Shown here piece by piece: positions 26,063 to 34,734 of a DNA stretch of 64,000 nucleotides (positions are counted from its first letter, which is position 1; each line of letters starts with the position of its first letter). The stretch covers positions 124,001-188,000 of the forward strand of contig NZ_JAHHZQ010000003.1 in the NCBI RefSeq assembly GCF_022606355.1, given 5' to 3'. The position numbers and the translations under genes are program-made. The notes beneath the pieces were generated by a model. That model was not told the origin of the DNA and ran no database searches. It was given only the letters and a program-made list of their open reading frames with translations. The stretch comes from Leifsonia shinshuensis. Its GTDB lineage: Bacteria > Actinomycetota > Actinomycetes > Actinomycetales > Microbacteriaceae.

Positions 26063-28201
26063 TCACGGACGGATGGCCGCCGCGAGGACGATTCCGAGAC
26101 GCTCCGAGTAGGCGGAGCTGAGATGCCCCCGGTCCACCCGGATCGGGGTCCCCGCCGCGAAGATCGGGCAGACACCCGACGGCGCGCAGAACCACGCGCG
26201 AGTCGAGATGAACTCGACATCGCGCCCGGACACGGCCTCGGCACGCGCCGCCGCGGCCTCTGCTGCCGACTTCGCCTCCCAGGCCTCCGACGGTGTCGTC
26301 TCGCAGGTCGCGGGCGACAGGACGCGCAGCGCGCAGTCGATCGGAGCCGGTCCCTCTGGCGGAGACTCGAGCACGAGCGTGCGCGGAACCCCGGCGAGCG
26401 CACGGAGCATGTCGGCCGTTCCTGCCCGCCACGAACCGCCAGGATCGGCCGTACCGACCTGTCGTTCGAAGCTTCCCACCGCTGACGAGAGCACCACCAG
26501 GTCGGGGCTCGCCGCGAGCGCCCGGTCCACCGCCGCGGTCCGCGCCGAGTCGCACTCGTCACGGAAGGCGCGGTGGCGGGAGGCCTCGTCGACGGTCACA
26601 TCCGCCGCCGGACAGCTCTGGAACGTGATGGCGATGATCCGCCACCCCGCGAGAGCCGGCTCGAGAGCAGGAAGCCAGCTCGCCGCGATGGAGTCGCCGA
26701 GGACGACAGCCGTGCGATCGCCCGCCGGGTCTCCCAGGACGCACTGCGCCGACATGCGCTTCACCTTCGCGGCGATATCCCCGCTCGTGTCGGAGAGGCA
26801 GCCGTGCTCCCAGGCCTGACTTAGGGAGCTGTCGGCGCGGGTCAGATTGCCGATCGGTGGCGAGAGGTCCGGCCAGCTCGTGCTCATCGCCGCCGTGGTG
26901 AGGGCCCTCGCGAGCTCGTCGGCCGACGGGAACGACGGGGCGCCGGCGACCTGGTTGGGCTGCGGCTTGGCGAAGCTCGGACGGGGCGCCCACGGGAGGG
27001 TGCACGCCACGACGAGCGCGAGCGCCAGGCTCGCTCCGAGCACACGGTCCCACCGGAGCGCGCGTGTCGGCCGCTTCGGCGAATCGCTCACCGAGGCGAA
27101 GACACGTTCGGCTCCGGCGGAGCCGAACCGGGAATGCCGGAAGGGCGTCTCGATGAAGCGGTACGAGAGCGCGGAGAGGACGACCATCCCGACGAACGCG
27201 AGCGCGAGCTGCCACGGCGTCTGCGACGGGCTCATGACGACGAGGAAGATGATGACCGGCCAATGCCAGAGGTAGAGCGAGTACGAGATCTTGCCGAAGA
27301 ACCGCGCCACCGGGTTGGTCAGCGCGAACTGCCAGCGACCCGGCCGATCGGAGAACAGGATCGCTGACGTCCCCAGCACCGGGAGCGCAGCCCACGGTCC
27401 GGGGAACGTCGTCGACTCGGTGATGGCGAAGGCGGAGGCCACGATCACGCCGAGTCCCGTGAGCCAGATGACGGCGTGCGCCCGGCCGCCGAGTGCTGCG
27501 GAGACGCTCTTCGGAACGAGCGCCACGAGCGCGCCGGCTCCCAGCTCCCAAGCGCGGGTCGTGGTCGAGAAGTACGCGAACGTCGGGCGGAGCTCCGATT
27601 CCACGCAGGCCGCGACGAACGAGACGGCCACTCCGATCAGCAGGCCGACGATGAGTGCTCGTCGACGGGCGGCCGAGCTCCGGAAGAGGGCGGCGGCGAG
27701 GATGAGCAGCCAGGGCCAGAGGAGGTAGAACTGCTCCTCGACGGAGAGCGACCAGTAATGCTGGAACGGCGACGGGACCGAGGTCGTGGCGAAGTACTGC
27801 GTCCCCCGCCTGATCAGGTTCCAGTTCTCGACGAACGCGGCGGAGAACACCGCATCCCACGTGGTCTCGATCGCGCGCACCGGGAAGAAGACGAGCCAGC
27901 TGGCGATGGTGGTCACGGCCAGGACGATGAGGGCGGCGGGCACGATCCGCAGGAACCGCCGCCGATAGAAGTCGACGAAGGAGATCGTGCCTTTGAGCTC
28001 GAGCTGACGGATCAGGATTCCGGTGATCAGATAGCCCGAGATCACGAAGAAGACGTCGACCCCGATGAACCCGCCCTCCGGCCAGACGATCAGATGGCTG
28101 CCGACGACCAGCAGAACCGCCACACTGCGGAGGCCCTCGATGTCCGTTCGGAAATGCCCCCTGGTCGTGGTCGGGGTGCTCACGCTCACCGTTGCCGTCA
28201 T
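26063..28201 (-). CDS. Acyltransferase 3 / SGNH fusion (OafA/YrhL type)
   Basis: A 712-residue membrane enzyme that O-acylates envelope polysaccharide. The N-terminal acyltransferase-3 domain has the catalytic pattern FRTDIEGLRSVAVLLVVGSH with Arg24 and His36, then FIGVDVFFVISGYLIT and YWSLSVEEQFYLLWP, over about ten membrane helices to residue 420. The C-terminal extracellular SGNH domain has VVLGDSIAASW (Ser block), and the Asp-His pair in IRVDRGHLSSAYS. Both catalytic sets look intact, so an acyl group can be moved across the membrane and then onto sugar. It lies 25 bases after the sugar transferase gene on the same strand and is probably co-transcribed. Confidence 0.92.
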   Translation of the reverse strand: MTATVSVSTPTTTRGHFRTDIEGLRSVAVLLVVGSHLIVWPEGGFIGVDVFFVISGYLITGILIRQLELKGTISFVDFYRRRFLRIVPAALIVLAVTTIASWLVFFPVRAIETTWDAVFSAAFVENWNLIRRGTQYFATTSVPSPFQHYWSLSVEEQFYLLWPWLLILAAALFRSSAARRRALIVGLLIGVAVSFVAACVESELRPTFAYFSTTTRAWELGAGALVALVPKSVSAALGGRAHAVIWLTGLGVIVASAFAITESTTFPGPWAALPVLGTSAILFSDRPGRWQFALTNPVARFFGKISYSLYLWHWPVIIFLVVMSPSQTPWQLALAFVGMVVLSALSYRFIETPFRHSRFGSAGAERVFASVSDSPKRPTRALRWDRVLGASLALALVVACTLPWAPRPSFAKPQPNQVAGAPSFPSADELARALTTAAMSTSWPDLSPPIGNLTRADSSLSQAWEHGCLSDTSGDIAAKVKRMSAQCVLGDPAGDRTAVVLGDSIAASWLPALEPALAGWRIIAITFQSCPAADVTVDEASRHRAFRDECDSARTAAVDRALAASPDLVVLSSAVGSFERQVGTADPGGSWRAGTADMLRALAGVPRTLVLESPPEGPAPIDCALRVLSPATCETTPSEAWEAKSAAEAAAARAEAVSGRDVEFISTRAWFCAPSGVCPIFAAGTPIRVDRGHLSSAYSERLGIVLAAAIRP

Positions 28202-28226
28202 GAGGAAGCACCGGCTTTCGATCGCA

Positions 28227-29639
28227 TCAATAGGCGCCGTTCGGCCGGATCATCACGGCGACGGTCTGGAACATGATGTGCAGGTCTCCGCCCAGCGACC
28301 AGTTCTCGACGTAGAAGAGGTCGAGCCGGACACCCTGCTCCCAGGTCAGATCGGATCGGCCGTTGACCTGCCAGAGGCCGGTCATCCCCGGCTTGACGAT
28401 CAACCGGCGGAGGCTGGCCCGGTCGTACTCGGCGACCTCGGACGGCAGTGGAGGCCGCGGCCCGACAAGGCTCATCTCCCCGCGCAGGACGTTCCACAGC
28501 TGCGGGAACTCGTCGATGGAGGTCTTGCGGAGGAGCCGGCCGATCCGCGTGACTCTCGGGTCGTCCTTGATCTTGAACAGCGGGCCGGACCCCTCGTTCT
28601 GATCCCGGAGGTCATCGACCTCGCGCTCCGCCCCGATCCGCATGGTGCGCAGCTTGTGGATCGCGAACTCCTTGCCGTCGCGGCCGATGCGGGTCTGCTG
28701 GAAGAAGACCGGCCCCGGGCTGTCGAGCTTGATGAGGAGCGCACAGACGGCGATGAGGGGCAGTGCGACGAGCAGCCCGAAGAAGCTGAACACGAGATCG
28801 AAGGCCCGCTTGCCACGCCGCTTGGTGATGGACCGATCAGCGGGCTCGACCTCGATGATCGGCAGTCGCTCGATCGGGTGGAACTCCGCGCGCGGGGCGG
28901 CGAGCTCCGGAACGTCGACGGAGAGCCACACCACGGCACCGGAGCCTTCGACGTCCCAGATGAGCTGGCGGACGTTCGTCTGCGCCCGCTCCTCCGTGAG
29001 AACGATGACGTCGACGTCGTTCTCGGCGATGAGCTCCAGGAGGAGTTTGCGGCGACCGACCGTCTCGACGGGCGCCGTCGCGACGATGCTCACGCCGACG
29101 GGCGAGATCGACTCGTCGAAGACCCGGGCGAGGTCGCTCGCGCGCTTCGGCGTACCGATCACGAGTGCGCGTCGCAGGTACCTGCCACGGGTGCGGTGCG
29201 CTCCGATCCACACACGGCAGACGACCCGGACGATCAGCAGGCTCACGAGGCCGATGGGAAGCGCACCCGCCAGGTAGGCGCGCGAGAGGTCGACCTCGAA
29301 GACGAGAGCGATGATGGCCAGGAGCGCGATCACGAGAACCGTCGCCTTGATCGGCGGGAGCAGGGATGGCCCGTTGAGGCGCTTCGGCCAGGTCACCCAG
29401 CCGCCGAAACCGGCGACGGCGATCAGCCAGGTCAGCACCAGCACCGTCGAGACGACCCAGTAGGTGGTCTGGAGACCGCCGAAGCTGACTCGGCCCTCCC
29501 AGTGACCGAAGCGGAGCACATGGGCGGCGGTGACGGCCAGGACGATGGCCGCCGCATCGGCCACGGCCAGCGAGATCGCCGAGCGCTCACGCTTGCTCAG
29601 GGCGCGGTCCTTGGTCTCGGTCTGCAGGGAGGCCATCAT
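28227..29639 (-). CDS. Polyprenyl-phosphate sugar phosphotransferase (exopolysaccharide initiating enzyme)
   Basis: A 470-residue WbaP/WcaJ-like enzyme that loads the first sugar-1-phosphate onto undecaprenyl phosphate. Four or five N-terminal membrane helices and a Rossmann-like CoA-binding-type domain ([20 protein letters not shown]) precede the catalytic C-terminal domain with [66 protein letters not shown] and [14 protein letters not shown]. Its ATG at 29639 overlaps the LCP stop by one base (TGATG). The sugar cannot be deduced. Confidence 0.94.
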   Translation of the reverse strand: MMASLQTETKDRALSKRERSAISLAVADAAAIVLAVTAAHVLRFGHWEGRVSFGGLQTTYWVVSTVLVLTWLIAVAGFGGWVTWPKRLNGPSLLPPIKATVLVIALLAIIALVFEVDLSRAYLAGALPIGLVSLLIVRVVCRVWIGAHRTRGRYLRRALVIGTPKRASDLARVFDESISPVGVSIVATAPVETVGRRKLLLELIAENDVDVIVLTEERAQTNVRQLIWDVEGSGAVVWLSVDVPELAAPRAEFHPIERLPIIEVEPADRSITKRRGKRAFDLVFSFFGLLVALPLIAVCALLIKLDSPGPVFFQQTRIGRDGKEFAIHKLRTMRIGAEREVDDLRDQNEGSGPLFKIKDDPRVTRIGRLLRKTSIDEFPQLWNVLRGEMSLVGPRPPLPSEVAEYDRASLRRLIVKPGMTGLWQVNGRSDLTWEQGVRLDLFYVENWSLGGDLHIMFQTVAVMIRPNGAY

Positions 29640-30721
29640 CAGCGCACCCCCGATCCGAGTTCGCCGCTGGTGAATCGGGCGATGAGGTCGTCGTCGGCGA
29701 GCGCCTTTCGGACGATCGCGAGACGGGTCTCGTCGACTTTCACGATCGATTGGCCGTCGGGTGAGCTTCCGGTGCCGGCCGTGGGCAGCGTGAAGGTATG
29801 GATGGAGTCGTTGTTCAGCCCGCGCGAACCGAGCGCGAGGCCGGCGACCGTCGCCGAGGTGAGACCATCGTCCGCAGCGATGTACCGGGCCAGCGTTCCG
29901 ACGGCCGACTGCAGCTTCAGCGGATCCGAGAGCGTGCCCGTGTTGATGAAACCGAGGACCAGAGCCCGGATGAATGCCTGCTGATTCCGGACGCGCTGGT
30001 AGTCCGCGTCGGCGAACGAGTAGCGCTCTCGGACGAACGCGAGCGCCCTCGGCCCCTCCACGAGGTTGTATCCCTTCTGGTAGCTGTAGCCCGGCATGTT
30101 CCGGGACTGGAACGCCTTGTCGGACCACACATCGACGCCGCCGAGAGCGGTCGCGATCGAGCCGAACCCTCCGAAGTCGACGAGCATCACGTGATCGATA
30201 CGGGTGTCGAGCAGGGACTCGACGGTCTGCACGGCGAGGGGGACGCCTCCCCAGCTGAAGGCGGCGTTCAGCTTCGCCGTGCCGTGACCGGGCACCGGTA
30301 CCCAGAGGTCGCGCATCATCGACATGACCGTGATCCCTGAGCCGTCCTTCGGCACATTGACGAGCATCATGGTGTCCGACAGCTCGCCCGTCGCCTTGCC
30401 CGACAGGACGTCGCCCAGCCCCGATCGTGAATCCGAGCCGATCAGCAGGATGTTGGTCGCGCCGTTGCTCGAGCGTGGACGTGTGTCGTCTCCAGGGAAC
30501 GCGTGCGCGATCCGGGTGACCCCGTTGTCGAACGTGCCGCCGAGCCAGATCAGGTACCCGCCGATCAGGGACACCGGGAGCACGACGATCAGTGCGACGG
30601 CCGTCAGCCAGATCCAGAGCGCTCGGCGTCGACGACGCTTGCGCTGCTGACGTGCGGCGCGTGCGGTCTGCCGCTCCTCCGCGGAATCGAAGATCGCCTC
30701 CAGGTCGTCGAGATCGCTCAC
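29639..30721 (-). CDS. LytR-CpsA-Psr (LCP) family protein
   Basis: A 360-residue LCP protein that transfers lipid-linked polymers to the cell wall. A basic cytoplasmic start (RQQRKRRRRRALW) and one membrane helix (LTAVALIVVLPVSLIGGYLIWL) are followed by the catalytic domain with NILLIGSDSRSG, SDTMMLVNVPKDG, VMSMMRDLWVP, KLNAAFSWGG and the Arg motif ALAFVRERYSFADADYQRVRNQQ. GTG 30721 is the start; it overlaps the phosphatase stop by four bases (GTGA). It likely anchors the polysaccharide made by this locus to peptidoglycan. Confidence 0.93.
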   Translation of the reverse strand: MSDLDDLEAIFDSAEERQTARAARQQRKRRRRRALWIWLTAVALIVVLPVSLIGGYLIWLGGTFDNGVTRIAHAFPGDDTRPRSSNGATNILLIGSDSRSGLGDVLSGKATGELSDTMMLVNVPKDGSGITVMSMMRDLWVPVPGHGTAKLNAAFSWGGVPLAVQTVESLLDTRIDHVMLVDFGGFGSIATALGGVDVWSDKAFQSRNMPGYSYQKGYNLVEGPRALAFVRERYSFADADYQRVRNQQAFIRALVLGFINTGTLSDPLKLQSAVGTLARYIAADDGLTSATVAGLALGSRGLNNDSIHTFTLPTAGTGSSPDGQSIVKVDETRLAIVRKALADDDLIARFTSGELGSGVR

Positions 30722-31281
30722 CGCGCCACCCCGGCCAGGAGGTCGATCACCGGAACCACGCGCGTGGCCATCGCGGCGAACGCGGAGTCGGATCGTCCAT
30801 ACGGGTCGGCGATGTCGTCGTCGGCGGCGGGCCTCAGGTCCCCGGCCCTCCGACGCTGGACGGCCGACGCGACGAGCCGCTGCCACCGATCGCCGTCCGC
30901 GGCCGACCCGGGCTGCGCCAGCTCGGCCGCGGCGCGCCCGAACTCCATCAGGGAGAATATCCGCGCGAACGCCGACGGTTCGAGGGAGGCCGCGCGCTCG
31001 CAGTGCTCGACGGTCATCCCGAGGATCAGGTCGGCCTCGCGCAGCATGCGCTCTTCGAGCTGCCGCGCGATGAACCCATCGGGATCTCCGCCGTTGGCCC
31101 GGACCAGCAGGCGCGTCTGCGAAGACATGCCGCGCCCCACGACCGCTCGGGTGCCTGCGCTGCGCACGGAGACCCCTCCGCCCGCCGCAGCGACGCGGGC
31201 GGCGAGGACACGCTCGGCCATCGCGGACCGGCAGATGTTGCCTGTGCACACGAAGAGCACGGAGAACGGGCGGGTGGGCAC
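30718..31281 (-). CDS. Low-molecular-weight protein-tyrosine phosphatase
   Basis: A 187-residue LMW phosphatase. The P-loop CTGNICRS (C-X5-R-S) is at the N terminus after FSVLFV, and the general acid Asp is in DIADPYGRSD. It should dephosphorylate the Tyr cluster of the autokinase encoded nearby, as in capsule systems such as Wzb/Wzc; the pairing is inference from locus context. GTG 31281 is chosen over upstream in-frame starts because GAGGAAGG precedes it by five bases. It is the first gene of the phosphatase-LCP-sugar transferase operon. Confidence 0.93.
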   Translation of the reverse strand: MPTRPFSVLFVCTGNICRSAMAERVLAARVAAAGGGVSVRSAGTRAVVGRGMSSQTRLLVRANGGDPDGFIARQLEERMLREADLILGMTVEHCERAASLEPSAFARIFSLMEFGRAAAELAQPGSAADGDRWQRLVASAVQRRRAGDLRPAADDDIADPYGRSDSAFAAMATRVVPVIDLLAGVAR

Positions 31282-31560
31282 TGGAACCTTCCTCGGGGGG
31301 TCGTGCCGGACAGTCGGCGGAGCGGGGGGAGAGAAGGGAAGTCTTGCGCGACGGATCCCCGTCCCCGGGCTTTCTTGCCGTGCCTTCTGGCCCACGACGG
31401 GCGGTTTCACCTCCGATATCCACCCGTCGCGATGGTCGGACGCCCGCCGGTCACCTCGGATGTCGTTCCGGGTATCCGCGCCCCGGTCGTCTGCCGTCGG
31501 CTCGCTGGACGACTCGGCGTGTGGATACTGGTCGGACTCGTCTCAGAGGGGACCCGGAGC
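31282..31560. other. Divergent intergenic region within the exopolysaccharide locus
   Basis: About 280 bases between the phosphatase (minus) and the HprK-related kinase (plus). It must hold both promoters; I see no clear -35/-10 pair and no inverted repeat strong enough to name. Confidence 0.4.
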
Positions 31561-32673
31561 ATGCCTGTCGAACAGACCGAACCCGCGCGATCGCGCACGC
31601 GGGTCGTGCGCGCGTTGGGTCGCCGGGTGCGCGTCAGCGCGACGGGTGCCGGCGCCGCCGAGTTCTGCTCGTGCTTCGAAACGGCGTGGGACCTGCTGCT
31701 CGACGACGACGCCTCAGCCATCGACGACCAGGTGCCCGTCGTCGTCCCGGACGCGACGGAGGCCACCGTCGCGGCACGCATGGCATCGGTCGAATCACAG
31801 ATCACACTGGCGGCCGTCCGGGGGAACGTCGGGGCAGGACTCCTCTTCCACGCGGCCGCGATGACCGATGCTTCCGGCTCGGCGATCCTCCTCGTCGGCC
31901 CGTCCGGCGCGGGGAAGACGACGGCCGTGCGTCATTTCGGGCGTCATCACGGATATCTGACCGACGAGATCGCCCTCGTGCACGGAGACGCGCTGGTCCT
32001 CTCCTACCAGAAGCCGTTGTCGCTCGTCGGCGCTCCGATGCCGACGAAGGTCCAACGGTCGGCGAACGACCTGGGCCTCGCGCCGGCGCCCTTGCACGAT
32101 TCGATGGTCGAACGCGTGGTCGTACTCGACCGGCGACTGGACGCCGACAAGGGAGCGTCGGTGCAGCGGCTCGGCCTGACCGAGAGCGTCTTCGCCCTCG
32201 TCCCGCGGCTCTCGTCGCTCACCGCGACCCCACGGCCGCTCGTCTCGCTCGGTCGACTCGTCGCCCATGTCGGAGGTGTCGAGCGGCTGACGTACCGCTC
32301 GATCGAGGACCTCGACCCTCGAGCCGTTCCGACATCGCCCCCGCTCGGAGCGGACGCACTCGGCTTCACGCGCCCCCTCGGGTCCACGCCGATCGCTCCG
32401 GTGTCGAGCGCTCCCTGTCGACGCCTGGTCAGGACCGTCCCTCAGGACGCCATCGAGACCTCCGACGCGCTGATCGTGGCGTGCGACAGCACGGTGACCG
32501 CGTTGGCCGGCATCTCGCCGACCCTCTGGCACGAGACGGCGACTCCGCGATCGATGACGGAGGTGCTGCGGGCCGTGCGCGAGGTGCACGGCCGACACGA
32601 CCGCGACGAGGCGATCACGACCTCGAACGTGGACGAGCTCGTCGAGCGTGGGATCCTGCGGTGGCTGCCGTGA
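31561..32673 (+). CDS. HprK-related kinase
   Basis: A 370-residue protein with an HPr-kinase-like P-loop domain: ITLAAVRGNVGAGLLFHAAAM, Walker A LVGPSGAGKTT at 111-121, and YLTDEIALVHGDALV where HPr kinases have their Asp-rich loop. No PTS HPr gene is near. Relatives called HprK-related kinase A sit with a PqqD-like protein and a nucleotidyltransferase in exopolysaccharide loci, and in lasso-peptide clusters a kinase of this type phosphorylates the peptide. ATG 31561 has GGAG before it. It overlaps the PqqD-like gene by four bases, so the two proteins are made together. Confidence 0.8.
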   Translation: MPVEQTEPARSRTRVVRALGRRVRVSATGAGAAEFCSCFETAWDLLLDDDASAIDDQVPVVVPDATEATVAARMASVESQITLAAVRGNVGAGLLFHAAAMTDASGSAILLVGPSGAGKTTAVRHFGRHHGYLTDEIALVHGDALVLSYQKPLSLVGAPMPTKVQRSANDLGLAPAPLHDSMVERVVVLDRRLDADKGASVQRLGLTESVFALVPRLSSLTATPRPLVSLGRLVAHVGGVERLTYRSIEDLDPRAVPTSPPLGADALGFTRPLGSTPIAPVSSAPCRRLVRTVPQDAIETSDALIVACDSTVTALAGISPTLWHETATPRSMTEVLRAVREVHGRHDRDEAITTSNVDELVERGILRWLP

Positions 32674-33092
32674 CTCGCGGAGACCACGCGTCCCCGCCAG
32701 CAGCAGAAGGTGACCGGGCGGATGAAAACGCCACCGACCCCTCCCGCGCCCGTCGACACGCGAGGAACCCGGACGTCATCTGGGTGGAAGCCGTGCAGGG
32801 CCGCCTCGCGATGGCCGACGTCTCGGATTTCCGGCAGTTCGAGCTGACCGGCCCGTCTGCTGAAGTGTGGAGCCGCATCGATGGATTCGCGTCTGACGAT
32901 GAAGTGGTGCGGGCCGTACTCGACTGCTATCCCGAACACCCGGACTCCGCATATGCCGAGTGCGTCTCCCTCATCGAGACGATGGCGAGCCTCGAACTGC
33001 TCGTCCACCAGCCCGACACCGACCGCGGTGTGCCCGACGACCACCGCCCCGGAGGCCGCGTCGTGAAACCCAGCTCAGAAGGGAACCGTTGA
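32670..33092 (+). CDS. PqqD-like peptide-binding protein
   Basis: A 140-residue protein whose residues from about 33 to 110 match the PqqD fold: NPDVIWVEAVQGRLAMAD, FELTGPSAEVWSRIDG, SDDEVVRAVLDCYPE and CVSLIETMASLELLV. PqqD domains recognise leader peptides for modifying enzymes. The N-terminal 30 and C-terminal 25 residues are polar and probably disordered. GTG 32670 overlaps the kinase stop (GTGA), and its own stop abuts the ATG of the tyrosine autokinase with no gap. It may present a peptide or protein substrate to the kinase. No certain precursor peptide is seen. Confidence 0.78.
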   Translation: MTRGDHASPPAAEGDRADENATDPSRARRHARNPDVIWVEAVQGRLAMADVSDFRQFELTGPSAEVWSRIDGFASDDEVVRAVLDCYPEHPDSAYAECVSLIETMASLELLVHQPDTDRGVPDDHRPGGRVVKPSSEGNR

Positions 33093-34655
33093 ATGAGCAC
33101 CCAGACCGAAGCCGCCGACACACGATCGAGATCACGTGAGCTCCGCGACTTCATCTCGATGCTCCGCCGATACTGGGTGGGCGAAGTTCTGATCCTCCTC
33201 GCCACCATCGCCGTCGTCGCGGTCTTCACCGCCCTCCAGCCACGGGTCTACACGTCATCGGCGTCCGGGCTGACGCAGGCGGCCTCCGGAGAGAGCCTGT
33301 CGATGGCGCTCGCCGGCGACAGCCTCGCGAAGTCGCGCGCCGAGACGTACGTGCGCGTCGCCACCTCCGACGCCGTCGCCAAGCGCGCCGCCGAGATCCT
33401 CGGGAACAACCGCAGCGTCGGCGACCTGCTGGGACATGTCAGCGCAAGTCTGCCGGCCGACACCTCCGTCATCGAGATCAGTGCGCGAGCCGACACTCCC
33501 GAGGGCGCCGCCAAGCTCGCGAACACCTGGATCCAGGCCCTCGCGGACCAGGTCAAAGCGATCGAGACTCCGCAGGACGCGATCAACGACGCCGCGATCT
33601 CCTTCGTCCCGCTGGCGGCCGCCCGCGCCCCCTACCTGCCGTCCTCGCCGAACCTGCAGTTCGCACTGGTGCTGGCACTCCTCGCAGGTCTGGCCCTCTC
33701 GTTCGTCTACGGACTCCTCCGCAGTCACTTCGACAGGAAGGTCCGCACCGTGGCCCAGATCGAGGCGCTCATCGATGCTCCTGTCATCGGGACGATCCCG
33801 GCCAGCGACCTCTTCGGCGACCGCAAGCGGATCATCGATCAGTCCGACGACGACACTCATCAGCTGTTCGCCATCTCCGAATCCCTACGCGAACTCCGGA
33901 CGAACCTCAGCTATGTCGACGTCGACAGGCCCCCGCGCGTGATCGTCGTCACGAGCTCCGTCCCCGGCGAGGGCAAATCGACCCTCGCCTCGAACCTCGC
34001 CGACGCCATCGCCGCCTCCAACTCGAACGTCGTCGTCATCGACTGCGATCTCCGGCGACCGACCCAATCCGGGATCTACGGCCTGCGGACCGGAGCGGGG
34101 TTGACCGATGTGCTCAGCGGCCGGCTCTCCATCAACGACGCCCTTCAGGCGCCCACCAGCGACCCGCACCTGCGCGTGCTCCCGTCCGGACGCATTCCAC
34201 CGAACCCGAGCGAGCTGCTCGGCTCCCGCACGATGAAAGAGCTGGTCGACGCCCTCTCCGAGGTCGCCACGGTGATCCTGGACGCCCCGCCCGTCCTGTC
34301 GGTCACGGATGCCGCGATTCTCGGCACGATCGCCGACGGTGTCGTCCTCACGGTCGCAGCCAAGCAGATCACGTCGGAACAGCTCGAGAAGTCGCACCGC
34401 GCGATCCTGCGCGTCCGCGGGCGGGTGCTCGGCGCCGTCCTCAACAAAGTCCCGTCCAACGGTATCGATGCCTACGACTACGGCTACTACCGCAGCGACT
34501 ATTACTATGCGGCAGCTGACACGAACGACGAGTCGGCCTCGAAGGAGACCGCGGCGGACGAGACCGAGGACACCGCCACCCCAGCCAGCCTCGACGAGAC
34601 CCCTGAAACCAGACGTGGCGAGCGCGCTCTCTCGCTTCGGCGACGCGACCGCTGA
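33093..34655 (+). CDS. Polysaccharide tyrosine autokinase (Wzc/CapAB-like BY-kinase)
   Basis: A 520-residue fusion of Wzz-type chain-length domain and bacterial tyrosine kinase. Two membrane helices (about 30-48 and 188-208) flank an external domain. The cytoplasmic kinase has Walker A TSSVPGEGKST at about 287-297, Walker A-prime VVVIDCDLRRP at 313-323, Walker B VILDAPP at 394-400 and a C-terminal Tyr cluster YDYGYYRSDYYY at 461-472, the autophosphorylation site. It controls export and length of the polymer and is opposed by the phosphatase in the same locus. ATG 33093 follows the PqqD-like stop directly. Confidence 0.93.
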   Translation: MSTQTEAADTRSRSRELRDFISMLRRYWVGEVLILLATIAVVAVFTALQPRVYTSSASGLTQAASGESLSMALAGDSLAKSRAETYVRVATSDAVAKRAAEILGNNRSVGDLLGHVSASLPADTSVIEISARADTPEGAAKLANTWIQALADQVKAIETPQDAINDAAISFVPLAAARAPYLPSSPNLQFALVLALLAGLALSFVYGLLRSHFDRKVRTVAQIEALIDAPVIGTIPASDLFGDRKRIIDQSDDDTHQLFAISESLRELRTNLSYVDVDRPPRVIVVTSSVPGEGKSTLASNLADAIAASNSNVVVIDCDLRRPTQSGIYGLRTGAGLTDVLSGRLSINDALQAPTSDPHLRVLPSGRIPPNPSELLGSRTMKELVDALSEVATVILDAPPVLSVTDAAILGTIADGVVLTVAAKQITSEQLEKSHRAILRVRGRVLGAVLNKVPSNGIDAYDYGYYRSDYYYAAADTNDESASKETAADETEDTATPASLDETPETRRGERALSLRRRDR

Positions 34656-34734
34656 GGTCTGCGCGCGGCGGACACCGTCGGGTGGGCGGCGCACCCGTGA
34701 CGCTGGGCGCCCGTGCTGCTGGGCGCCCGCTGTC

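Noticed and set aside
31561-32673. Genuine HPr kinase/phosphorylase of the PTS
   Set aside because: No HPr or PTS gene is near, and the context with PqqD-like and polysaccharide genes fits an HprK-related kinase better.
34656-34734. Strong terminator between the autokinase and Wzy-like genes
   Set aside because: Only a weak GGGTG/CACCC stem and direct repeats of CTGGGCGCCCG are present; not enough to call.
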